DNA of 64,000 bases from PALSA-693 sp963702305. GTDB lineage: Bacteria > Actinomycetota > Acidimicrobiia > Acidimicrobiales > Palsa-688. Positions within the stretch are counted from its first letter, which is position 1. The number at the start of each line of letters is the position of its first letter. Where the stretch lies: assembly GCA_963702305.1 (NCBI GenBank), contig CAVPBX010000002.1, positions 124,001-188,000 on the forward strand. The letters are read 5' to 3'. The notes under the pieces were generated by a model that was given only the letters and a program-made list of their open reading frames with translations, was not told the DNA's origin and did no database searches. The position numbers were made by a program, and so were the translations under genes. Shown piece after piece: positions 1-7,073 of the stretch.

Positions 1-299
1 GCCACCCGCCGGTAGAGCACGACGTTGCCGATCTGCACGGTGGCGAAGCCCTCGATCAGCGGGGAGTGCGGGTCGCCGTCGACGTCGGTGAAGGCGTGGT
101 GCCGGCGGTGCACCGCGACCCATTGCCTCGGCTTGATGCCGGTCATGACCCAGGTCAGCAGCCGGCAGGCGAACCGCAGCCGGGGCGACATGGTGACGGC
201 CCGGTGCGACAGCGTCCGGTGCAGGAAGACGGTGGTGAGGAACAAGGCGGCCTGGCACACGGCCAGACCGACCAGCACGGCGAGGAGAATCCCGGGCAC
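1..299 (-). CDS. Fatty acid desaturase, N-terminal part (runs off the left edge)
   Basis: The minus strand encodes about 99 residues of a membrane fatty-acid (acyl-CoA) desaturase. A hydrophobic N-terminus (residues 3-24) is followed by the first histidine box HRTLSH and the second, HRRHH, which sits before AFTDVDGDPHSP. These boxes ligate the diiron centre of the stearoyl-CoA desaturase family. The third box and the C-terminus lie beyond base 1. The GTG at 299 is chosen because an in-frame TAG lies just upstream (309-311) and no other start falls between. It is divergent from the carboxypeptidase gene. Family assignment is firm; substrate and double-bond position cannot be told. Confidence 0.85.
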   Translation of the reverse strand, partial: MPGILLAVLVGLAVCQAALFLTTVFLHRTLSHRAVTMSPRLRFACRLLTWVMTGIKPRQWVAVHRRHHAFTDVDGDPHSPLIEGFATVQIGNVVLYRRV

Positions 300-439
300 G
301 CCGCAACGCTATCGGACTGACCAGATGGTAGACGGCGGGCGGCGAAGGGCCTCGCCTACGCTGGCCGGAATGCGCGGTGAGGGCCGTTCCGGCCGCCCGA
401 TAGCGGTGACCGCCCGGTTGGCCGCGATGGCCGGCGGCC

Positions 440-1888
440 GTGGCCCTGGCGTTGGCTTTGGCCGTGACGTTGGCTGTTTCGCAGTGGCGCCGGCGGTCGG
501 CGCCGGCCGCGGCCTCGCAGGTTGCGGTGACGCGGTCCGACGACCACGCCGATCCTGTCGGTCCGGCGGGTCCCGGGCTGGGTGGCCGAGACGGTCGCCG
601 CCCAGCGCCTGACGCCGCCCTCGCCGCGCTGCTGGCGGCGCCGGTGCTGGGAGGGCGCGGCCCGGACCGGGTGCCTGGTCGGTCAGCCAGGGCGGCCGGC
701 TGTTGTACTCGGCCAACGCCGCCCAGAGTCTGATCCCGGCGTCCAACATGAAGTTGCTGACGGCCACGGCGGTCCTGGACCGGCTGGGGCCGGCCCACCG
801 GATCACCACCCGGGTGCTGGCTTCCCGCCCGGCGCACGGCGTGGTCGCCGGCAACCTGTACCTGGTGGGCGCCGGCGACCCGCTGCTGCGGACCCCGGCG
901 TACGCCGCCGCCCTGGGGCCCGACGAGACGCTCTACACCTCGCTGTCGCAGCTGGCCCGCCAGGTCGTCGCCGCCGGGGTCACCGCAGATCACCGGCTCG
1001 GTGCTGGGTGACGAGACCCGCTACGACCAGCTGCGGACGGTCCCGACGTGGAAGCCGGTGTACGCGGCCGAAGGCGACGTCGGCCCGTTGAGCGCCGTCG
1101 ACGTCAACGACGGGACCGCCCCCGCGAGCTCCAACCCGCCACCGTCTGGCACCTCGGCATCGGGCCTGCAGGCCGCGGTGTCCGCCAACCCGGCGGTGCG
1201 GGCCGCGGCCACGTTCACCGCCCTGCTCCGGGCGGACGGCGTCCGGGTTTCCGGCAGTCCGGCCACCGGGAAGGCCCCGGCCGGTGCCCCGGCCCTCACC
1301 GCCATCGCCAGCGCCCCCGTCGCCGCCGAGGTGGGGGCCATGCTGACCGTGAGCGACGACACCGCGGCGGAGCTTTTCACCAAGGAGCTCGGCTACCAGG
1401 CGTCCGGATCGGGCACCACGGCCGCCGGCGCCGCCGCCATCCGGGCCGATCTGGCCGCCGACGGCCTGCCCCTGTCGGGGTTGGTGATCGATGACGGTTC
1501 AGGGCTCGATCGGGGTGACCGGGTCACGTGCAACCTGCTCCTCGCCGATCTCGAGCACGTCGGCGCCGCGGGGCCGCTGGCGCACGGCCTGCCGATCGCC
1601 GGCCAGACCGGCACCCTCCGGTCTCGCATGGTCGGCACCCCCGCCGCCGGGCGGGTGCGGGCCAAGACCGGGACCCTCGACGACGTGGTGGGGCTGAGCG
1701 GCTTCGTGGCGCCCGGGCCGGGCGTCACCGTCCCTGGCTCGGTGCTGGGCCAGCCCCTCGCGTTCGCCCTGGTGCTCGACGGGGTGCCGACGCTCGACGC
1801 CGGGCGGGCCGTGGCGGATCAGATCGGGGTGGCGCTCGCCACCTACCCGCAGCTGCCCACGCCGGCCGACCTCGAACCCCGTCGTTGA
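440..1888 (+). CDS. dacB: D-alanyl-D-alanine carboxypeptidase/endopeptidase, PBP4 (DacB) family, frame broken twice
   Basis: This is a penicillin-binding protein of the S13 (PBP4) family, which trims or cuts peptidoglycan peptides outside the membrane. A hydrophobic leader starts at GTG 440. The catalytic SxxK is SNMK (742-753), the second motif reads SDD rather than the usual SDN (1352-1360), and KTG lies at 1664-1672. Coding moves between frames twice, near 613-680 and near 979-989; homology continues across both breaks (for example AAGVT then ITGSVLGDE). All catalytic motifs survive, so I favour sequencing indels over a decayed gene, but a real pseudogene is not excluded. The exact start is uncertain because the first break lies close to it. 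The stop overlaps the TTG of the next gene. Confidence 0.8.
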
Positions 1889-2509
1889 CCCACGCCCTGC
1901 CGATGTTCCCGCTCGGCAACGTCCTGATGCCCACCCAGCTCCTACCCCTCCACGTGTTCGAGCCCCGCTACCGCGCCCTCATGGACCGGTCTGACCGAGC
2001 CCGGCGCCGCCGGGGAGCTCGGCGTGGTGCTGATCGAACGGGGCCACGAGGTCGGCGGGGGAGATCAGCGGGTCGCCACCGGGACCGTGGCCCGCCTGGT
2101 CGAAGCCGAGCAGGGCCCGGACGGGCGCTGGATGGCCCTGCTGGCCGGCACCGAGCGGTGCCGGGTCGTCGAGTGGCTGCCCGACGACCCCTACCCGCAG
2201 GCCCAGGTGGAGATGCTGGCCGAACCGCCGTGGGATGCGGCCGACGAACCGGCGCTGGCGGCCGCCGAAGCGGTGGTGCGCGACACCTGGGCCCTGGCGG
2301 CCGAGCTGGGGGAGGCCTCGGTGGCCCCCGGCGTGGCCCTCTCCGACGACCCCGTCCAGCGCGCCTGGCAGCTGTGCGTGCTGGCTCCCCTCGGTCCCCT
2401 GGACCGGCAGCAGCTCCTCGAGGCGCCCCGCGCCATCCGGCTCGTCGTCCTGGCCCGGCAGGCCGCCGACGCCAAGCGGATGCTTGCGTTCCGGCTGGAC
2501 GGGAGGTAA
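1885..2509 (+). CDS. LON peptidase N-terminal (substrate-binding) domain protein, one frameshift
   Basis: This stand-alone protein carries the N-terminal substrate-binding domain of Lon without ATPase or protease parts. The opening MFPLGNVLMPTQLLPLHVFE and the following PRYRALMD are the family signature. Coding then slips by one base near 1984-1991 and continues as LTEPGAAGELGVVLIERG to the stop at 2509. The TTG at 1885 overlaps the dacB stop (TTGA) and gives a natural N-terminus; ATG 1903 is the alternative. Such proteins of about 200 residues are common in actinobacteria and their role is unknown. The break is probably a sequencing indel. Confidence 0.75.
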
Positions 2510-2522
2510 GGATCGCGCCTTC

Positions 2523-2858
2523 ATGACCGGACCCGACCCCAAGCCAGACGGCGGCAAGTCATTCGGCACGCTCATCAACGAGCTGGCCGGCTTGGTCATC
2601 GCGTACGTCAAGCAGGAAACCATCGTCCCCATCAAGTCGCTGGGCCGGTTTGTGGCTTTCGGGGTGGCCGGCGCGGTGCTGCTCGCGACCGGCGGGGCCC
2701 TGCTCACCCTGGCCGCGGTCCGCGCCGTCCAGTCCGAGACGGGCCACCACCTGGCCGGCAACCTGACCTGGGTGCCCTACGCCGGCGGCATCTTGCTCGC
2801 GGGTCTCGGCGCCGGCTGGGCCATCAGCCGCATCGGCAAGCGACCGGCCCACAAATGA
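2523..2858 (+). CDS. Phage-holin-family (Actinobacteriophage holin type) membrane protein
   Basis: A 111-residue protein with two hydrophobic segments (about residues 41-66 and 85-102) preceded by the helix SFGTLINELAGLVIAYVKQE. This arrangement is the one annotated as Actinobacteriophage holin or phage_holin_3_6 in many actinobacterial chromosomes. No lysin or phage gene is nearby, and the usual context is with small membrane proteins as here, so it is probably a resident envelope protein rather than a lysis gene. ATG 2523 lies 13 bp after the previous stop and the next gene begins 16 bp downstream, suggesting one operon. Confidence 0.65.
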   Translation: MTGPDPKPDGGKSFGTLINELAGLVIAYVKQETIVPIKSLGRFVAFGVAGAVLLATGGALLTLAAVRAVQSETGHHLAGNLTWVPYAGGILLAGLGAGWAISRIGKRPAHK

Positions 2859-2874
2859 ACGAGAGGTACCTCAG

Positions 2875-3129
2875 TTGAGCCCGAAGATCCCCGGCCTCAA
2901 CCCGGTCCCCGCCACCGGCAGCGGCCCCGACGGCAAGGTGGAGCTCGGCGACATCCGGGCCAAGCTGGTCGAGATCCGGGGTGAGGTCGACGAGACCACT
3001 GACCGGGCCAAGCCCATCGCCATCTACGCCGCGGTCGGAGGGGCGGTGGTCCTGGTGGTGCTGGCCTTCGTGCTCGGCCGCCGGCGGGGCCAGCGCCAGG
3101 CCACCTGGGTCGAGATCCGGCGCTTGTGA
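2875..3129 (+). CDS. Small single-pass membrane protein, function unknown
   Basis: An 84-residue protein. An acidic amphipathic stretch (GDIRAKLVEIRGEVDETTD, about residues 25-43) precedes one transmembrane helix (about 49-66, IAIYAAVGGAVVLVVLAFVL) and a basic tail. I choose TTG 2875 because a GAGAGG Shine-Dalgarno lies a few bases upstream and the N-terminus then fits. It follows the holin-like gene closely and overlaps the next one (GTGA at 3126-3129). The resemblance to DUF3618-type proteins is only general. No function is proposed. Confidence 0.6.
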   Translation: MSPKIPGLNPVPATGSGPDGKVELGDIRAKLVEIRGEVDETTDRAKPIAIYAAVGGAVVLVVLAFVLGRRRGQRQATWVEIRRL

Positions 3130-3340
3130 AACGGCTGGTACGGCTGGCCTTGCGCCAGGGCATGCGGCGCGGCTTCGACCGCGGCGTGGTCCAGGGCAAC
3201 CGGGGCTGGGTGGTCGTGGGGGGCTCGCCCTGCTGGGCCACCTGGCCGGTCGGGCCCTGCACCGGGAGCCCGAAGTGGTGTTCTCGCAGCAGCTCAAACC
3301 GGGTGAGTCGGTGCGTATCACCCACGAGGACCGGCCCTGA
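3126..3340 (+). CDS. Small hypothetical protein, frameshifted in a G run
   Basis: About 70 residues. The first third is basic (MKRLVRLALRQGMRRGFDRG) and leads into GNRGWVVVG in one frame. The rest, ending GLALLGHLAGRALHREPEV and then SVRITHEDRP, is in the next frame. The break falls at a run of six G (3218-3223): one more G gives a continuous reading VVVGGLALLGHL. This is a typical homopolymer undercount. GTG 3126 overlaps the previous stop. It closes the small-membrane-protein cluster. The family is not recognised. Confidence 0.5.
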
Positions 3341-3368
3341 GCCGTCCGCTGGGCGTCACAATGGACGC

Positions 3369-3569
3369 GTGAAGGTTCTCCTCCGCAACCCTCGCCGGGA
3401 GCTGGACATCGTCGGCCCGCTGCAGGTGCAGGCCCTCCTGGACCGGCTGGAGCTCAACCGCGAGTCCGTCCTCGTCATCGTCGACGGCACCCTGGTGACC
3501 GGCGACCGGGTCCTGCCCGAGGGCGCGACCGTCGAGGTCCGCCCGGTCATCTCCGGGGGTAGCCAATGA
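3369..3569 (+). CDS. ThiS/MoaD/TtuB-like ubiquitin-fold sulfur carrier
   Basis: A 66-residue beta-grasp protein of the ThiS/MoaD family. The core LVIVDGTLVTGDRVLPEGAT matches the conserved central region of ThiS proteins. Ubiquitin-like carriers normally end in GG and are thiocarboxylated there; this one ends GGSQ, so two residues would have to be removed or the tail acts differently. It overlaps the TtuA-like thiolase gene (ATGA at 3566-3569), so by context it is most likely the sulfur donor for tRNA 2-thiolation (TtuB role) rather than for thiamine or molybdopterin. GTG 3369 is chosen because the nearby ATG 3361 meets a stop after three codons. Confidence 0.75.
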   Translation: MKVLLRNPRRELDIVGPLQVQALLDRLELNRESVLVIVDGTLVTGDRVLPEGATVEVRPVISGGSQ

Positions 3570-4480
3570 GGTGCCGGGCCTGCCGGCAGCCCGCGGTGGT
3601 CGAGGTTCGGCGCCACAACGCCGGCTTCTGCCAGGACTGCTTCTTCCGGCACTGCCGGGAGCAGGTCACCCGGGCCGTCGACGCCTACGACATGATCCGG
3701 CCGGGCGAGCGGGTCCTGGTGGCGGTGTCCGGCGGCAAGGACTCGCTGGCCCTGTGGGACCTGCTGCTCGACGCCGGCGTGGATGCCGACGGGTTGTATC
3801 TGGGACTGGGCATCGGCGACTACAGCGACGAGTCGGGCCACTTCGCCCGCGCCTTCGCCCGAAGACGGGGCGCCCACCTGGTCGAGATCGACCTGCCCGC
3901 CCAGTTCGGCTACGACATCCCCACCGGCGCGGCGGCGGCCCGGAGGGCCCCGTGCTCGGCGTGCGGGCTGTCCAAGCGGCATCTGTTCAACCAGGCCGCC
4001 CTGGACGGGGGCTACGACGTGGTGGCGACCGGGCACAACCTCGATGACGAGGCGGCGGTGTTGTTCGGCAACGTGTTGCGCTGGGATCTGGCCTACCTGG
4101 GGCGGCAGTACCCGGTGCTCCCCGAGAGCCACGGCTTCGCCCGGAAGGTCAAGCCCCTGATCCGCTTGGGGGAACGGGAGATGGCCGCCTACTGCGTGCT
4201 GCGAGGCATCGACTACATCGTCGAGGAGTGCCCCATGGCGGCGGGGAACAAGCACCTCGGCTACAAGGAGGCCCTCAACGGCATCGAGGTCACCTCACCC
4301 GGATCGAAGGCCGCCTTCTACTTCGGATTCCTGGAAAGAGCGGCCGCCCTGATGCAACCCGCCGCGGCCGAGGAGCGAGCGGCGCTGCACCCGTGTCCGG
4401 GTTGCGGCTCTCCGACCGTCAGCGAGATCTGCGCCTTCTGCAAGCTGGTGGCCCGCGCCGGCGGCCGGGTACCAGAGTGA
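3566..4480 (+). CDS. ttuA: TtuA-type tRNA 2-thiolation enzyme (PP-loop ATPase)
   Basis: A 304-residue member of the TtcA/TtuA family, which adenylates a tRNA base and inserts sulfur. An N-terminal zinc finger (C3, C6, C22, C25) precedes the PP-loop SGGKDS (55-60). C130 and C133 (PCSACG) with C222 (EECP) are the three ligands expected for the catalytic [4Fe-4S] cluster. A second zinc finger closes the protein (C277, C280, C289, C292). This two-finger layout is that of TtuA (s2T54) rather than TtcA (s2C32). The overlapping upstream carrier and the TrmI gene directly downstream support a T-loop role. The target base is inferred, not seen. Confidence 0.82.
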   Translation: MRCRACRQPAVVEVRRHNAGFCQDCFFRHCREQVTRAVDAYDMIRPGERVLVAVSGGKDSLALWDLLLDAGVDADGLYLGLGIGDYSDESGHFARAFARRRGAHLVEIDLPAQFGYDIPTGAAAARRAPCSACGLSKRHLFNQAALDGGYDVVATGHNLDDEAAVLFGNVLRWDLAYLGRQYPVLPESHGFARKVKPLIRLGEREMAAYCVLRGIDYIVEECPMAAGNKHLGYKEALNGIEVTSPGSKAAFYFGFLERAAALMQPAAAEERAALHPCPGCGSPTVSEICAFCKLVARAGGRVPE

Positions 4481-4494
4481 GAGTGCCAGAGTGA
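4472..4494 (+). repeat. Short direct duplication at the ttuA/trmI junction
   Basis: CCAGAGTGA occurs at 4472-4480 and again at 4486-4494, a period of 14 bases. The first copy carries the TGA stop of the thiolase gene and the second the GTG start of trmI. It looks like a slippage duplication at a gene junction. Confidence 0.7.
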
Positions 4495-5435
4495 GGCGGC
4501 CGTTCGAGACCGGTGAACGAGTCCTCCTCTTCGACACCAAGGGCCGCCGCTACCTCGTCCAGCTGGCCGAGGGTGGCGAGTTCCACACCCACTCCGGGCC
4601 GGTCAAGCACGACGACCTGCTCGGGCGCGAGGAGGGGCTGGTGGTCCGATCCACCCGGGGTGCCCGGTTCACCGCGGTCCGCCCGACCCTGGCCGAAGTG
4701 GTGCTCAAGATGCCGCGGGGGGCCCAGGTCATCTATCCGAAGGACCTCGGGCCCATCCTGATCCTGGCGGACGTGTTCCCCGGGGCCCGGGTGTTCGAAT
4801 CAGGCCTGGGTTCGGGGGCGTTGTCGATGGCCCTGCTGCGGGCGGGGGCGGAGGTGACCGGCTACGAGCTGCGGCCCGACTTCGCGGCCCGGGCCCAGGC
4901 CAACGTGGCGGCCTTCCTGGGTGCCGGGATACTCGACCGCTACCACGTCGAGATCCGGGACGCCTACGACGGGATCGACGAGGTGTCGGAGTCGGGCTTC
5001 GACCGCATGGTGCTCGACCTGCCCGAGCCGTGGCGGGTGGTCAAGGCGGCCGAGACCGCGCTGCGGCCGGGTGGCATCGTGGTGTCGTACCTGCCGACGA
5101 TCGGTCAGGTCAGCACGTTGCGTGACACCCTCGACCGCAGTGCCTTCGGGCTGGCCGAGACGATCGAGGTGCTACAGCGGGGTTGGCACGTCGAAGGCCA
5201 GTCCGTTCGGCCCGATCACCGCATGGTGGCGCACACCGGCTTCCTGACGTCGGCCCGGCTGCTGGGGGCTGGGGGGCCAGCCGGCGCAGTCGAGGGTCCA
5301 GCTGGCCCAGTCGAGGGTCCAGCTGGCGCAGTCGAGGGTCCAGCTGGCGCAGTCGAGAGTCCAGCCGGCGCAGTCGAGAGTCCAGCCGGTGCAGTCGAGA
5401 GTCCAGCCGGCGCTGAGACCCTCGACGAGGGCTAA
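4491..5435 (+). CDS. trmI: tRNA (adenine-58-N1)-methyltransferase TrmI
   Basis: This SAM-dependent enzyme makes m1A58 in the T-loop. The N-terminal beta domain (GERVLLFDTKGRRYLVQL) is followed by the class I methyltransferase fold: VFESGLGSGALSMALLRAG is motif I, GYEL the acidic ribose-binding site and DLPEPW the catalytic motif. The catalytic part ends near residue 262. The last 50 or so residues are tandem GPAGAVE/SPAGAVE repeats encoded by 21-bp DNA repeats, an appendage outside the family fold and probably disordered. GTG 4491 lies 10 bp after the thiolase stop. An operon with TtuA is sensible because m1A58 promotes s2T54 formation in Thermus. Confidence 0.93.
   Translation: MRRPFETGERVLLFDTKGRRYLVQLAEGGEFHTHSGPVKHDDLLGREEGLVVRSTRGARFTAVRPTLAEVVLKMPRGAQVIYPKDLGPILILADVFPGARVFESGLGSGALSMALLRAGAEVTGYELRPDFAARAQANVAAFLGAGILDRYHVEIRDAYDGIDEVSESGFDRMVLDLPEPWRVVKAAETALRPGGIVVSYLPTIGQVSTLRDTLDRSAFGLAETIEVLQRGWHVEGQSVRPDHRMVAHTGFLTSARLLGAGGPAGAVEGPAGPVEGPAGAVEGPAGAVESPAGAVESPAGAVESPAGAETLDEG
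5274..5413 (+). repeat. 21-bp tandem repeats inside the 3' end of trmI
   Basis: Six full 21-base units and a partial one, of the type GGTCCAGCTGGCGCAGTCGAG, starting at 5274, 5295, 5316, 5337, 5358 and 5379. Units differ at a few positions (GGT/AGT, CTGG/CCGG, GCGCAG/GCCCAG). The unit keeps frame and encodes seven residues (G/S-P-A-G-A-V-E). It is a coding minisatellite. Confidence 0.9.
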
Positions 5436-5444
5436 GCACCGGCG

Positions 5445-6619
5445 GTGGACTGGCTCGATCTGATCGTCGTCGGCGTGGCCATCGCGGCAGCCGTCGGTGG
5501 CTACCGGCTCGGCTTCGTGGGCCGGGTGGCCTCGTGGCTGGGTTTGGCCCTGGGCTTCTACGTGGCGGTCCGGCTCCTGCCGTCGATCATCGTCGATCTG
5601 TCGTCGTCGTCGCCGGGGACCCAGCTGGCCGTCGCGGTCCTGCTGCTGGTCGGCGGGGCCATGGTCGGCCAGGCCCTGGGCCTGCTGGTGGGCTCCCGGC
5701 TCCACCACGCCCTGCCGCTCGGACCGGTGCGGCAGGTGGACCGGGTGGTCGGTTCGGGGGTCGGTGTCGTCGGCGTTGTGGCCGCCCTCTGGCTCTTACT
5801 ACCGTCCATCGCCGCGGTGCCCGGGTGGCCCGCCCGGGCCACCGCCGGCTCGGGGATCTCCCGGTGGGTGTCGGTGCACTTGCCGGCGCCGCCGGACGCC
5901 CTGCAGGTGCTCCGCCGCCTGATCGGCCAGGACGCGCCCCAGGTGTTCGCGGTGCTCCATCCCGGCGCCTCGGCCGGCGCCGCCCCCGGCACCAGCCCGC
6001 TCACCCCGGCCCTGACGGCGTCGGTGGTGGCGTCGACCGTCAAGGTCGAAGGGCAGGCGTGTAACCGGATCTTCGAGGGCAGCGGGTTTGCCGTCGCCAC
6101 CGATCTCATCGTCACCAATGCCCACGTGGTGGCGGGCGAGCCCGCCGGTCAGACCACGGTGTTGCTCCCCTCCGGAGCGAGGCTGGGTGCCCGGGTCGTC
6201 ATGTTCGACTCCCGCCGGGACCTGGCGCTGCTCCAGGTGAATTCCTGGGCGAACGCCCCCTGCCCCTGCAAGTCGCTCATGCCGGCGCGACCGGAGCGGT
6301 GTTCGGCCACCCCAATGGCCAGGACCAGGTGGCCGTCACCCCCGCCCGGGTCGCCCAGGAGGAGGAAGCGGTCGGCCGGGACCTCTACGACAGCAGCAAC
6401 ACCAGGCGGGACATCCTGGTCCTGGCCGCCGCCCTCGCCCACGGCGACTCTGGCGGTCCGCTCGTCGATGCTGGCGGGTCCGTCATCGGGGTGGCCTTCG
6501 CCATCTCCGCCGACCAGCCCGGCACCTCCTACGCCCTGAGCACCACCGAGCTGACCGCCGCCCTGGGAGAGCCCCGCAACCCGGCCGGCACGTCCACCGG
6601 GCCCTGTCTCACCGGCTGA
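5445..6619 (+). CDS. MarP-like membrane serine protease (CvpA-type membrane region plus trypsin domain), one frameshift
   Basis: Four hydrophobic segments in the first 135 residues (for example WLDLIVVGVAIAAAVGG) match the CvpA-type membrane region of MarP. A periplasmic chymotrypsin-like domain follows with the triad visible: His in VTNAHVVAG, Asp in DSRRDLALLQV and Ser in HGDSGGPLVD. MarP supports acid and oxidative stress survival in M. tuberculosis; that role here is inference. Coding changes frame near 6240-6250, between LALLQVNS and GERPLPLQVAHAG, and continues to 6619. The triad is intact across the break, so an indel error is likely. It starts at GTG 5445, 9 bp after trmI, and may share its transcript. 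Confidence 0.8.
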
Positions 6620-6646
6620 CGGGCGGGGCCCCGGTCGCGCTCCGGG

Positions 6647-6880
6647 TTACTCCTCGATGAAGATGCACTCCCCGGGGCACTCTTCGGCGGACTCGCGGGT
6701 CGCCTCTTCCATGCCCTCGGGGACCACGGCCAAACCTTCGTGCCCGGCCGGGTTGTCGAAGATCTTGTCGCCTTCCTTGACATACGAAAGGCCGTCATCG
6801 AGCAGGGTGAACACGGCGGGGGCGATCTCCTCGCACAGGCCGTCGCCGGTGCAGAGATCTTGATCGATCCAGACCTTCAT
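6647..6880 (-). CDS. Small ferredoxin, [3Fe-4S]/[4Fe-4S] type
   Basis: A 77-residue, very acidic electron carrier. Cluster cysteines are C10 and C16 in CTGDGLC and C68 in ECPGEC, the C-x5-C...CP pattern of the [3Fe-4S] ferredoxins that serve cytochromes P450 and other oxygenases. C72 is an additional cysteine. The APAVFTLLDDG segment is typical of the family. It is transcribed away from mpa, and a small ferredoxin beside the proteasomal ATPase gene is a recurrent actinobacterial arrangement. No partner oxygenase is adjacent. Whether the cluster is 3Fe or 4Fe cannot be settled here. Confidence 0.88.
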   Translation of the reverse strand: MKVWIDQDLCTGDGLCEEIAPAVFTLLDDGLSYVKEGDKIFDNPAGHEGLAVVPEGMEEATRESAEECPGECIFIEE

Positions 6881-7073
6881 CGCTTTGCCTTCGCCTCGCT
6901 GAGTGCTCGCTGGTGGGTCGCTAGAGCAGAAATGCTACTGGACGACGGTACCGATCACGGCTTTCCGCTGTCAATTATCGCGGCGGAGACCGCGAAAACC
7001 GGAGATATCATCCCGCGTATGGTGGCCCGATGGGGGTAAGTTCAGTCCGCAAGCCAGGGAACGAGGTACCCCA
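6881..7073. promoter_or_regulatory. Divergent intergenic region between ferredoxin and mpa
   Basis: This 193-bp region is less GC-rich than its surroundings and must hold the start signals of both divergent genes. I see a small hairpin AGCA-GAAA-TGCT near 6925 and a TATCAT hexamer near 7004 that could be a -10 box for mpa, but no good -35 partner. Promoter positions are not assigned. Confidence 0.3.

Noticed and set aside
25..612. Plus-strand frame over the desaturase start
   Set aside because: The minus strand carries the desaturase histidine boxes in the same place.
2523..2858. Holin-family gene as evidence for a prophage
   Set aside because: No lysin, capsid or other phage gene is nearby, and the neighbours are small membrane and housekeeping genes.
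5274..5413. Repeat array considered as a CRISPR
   Set aside because: Units are contiguous 21-bp coding repeats without spacers, and no cas genes are nearby. The same applies to the 49529 and 55075 arrays.
613..6250. Frame breaks as programmed frameshifting
   Set aside because: Several unrelated genes are hit, the sites lack slippery heptamers with downstream structures, and some fall in plain homopolymers; indel errors are simpler.
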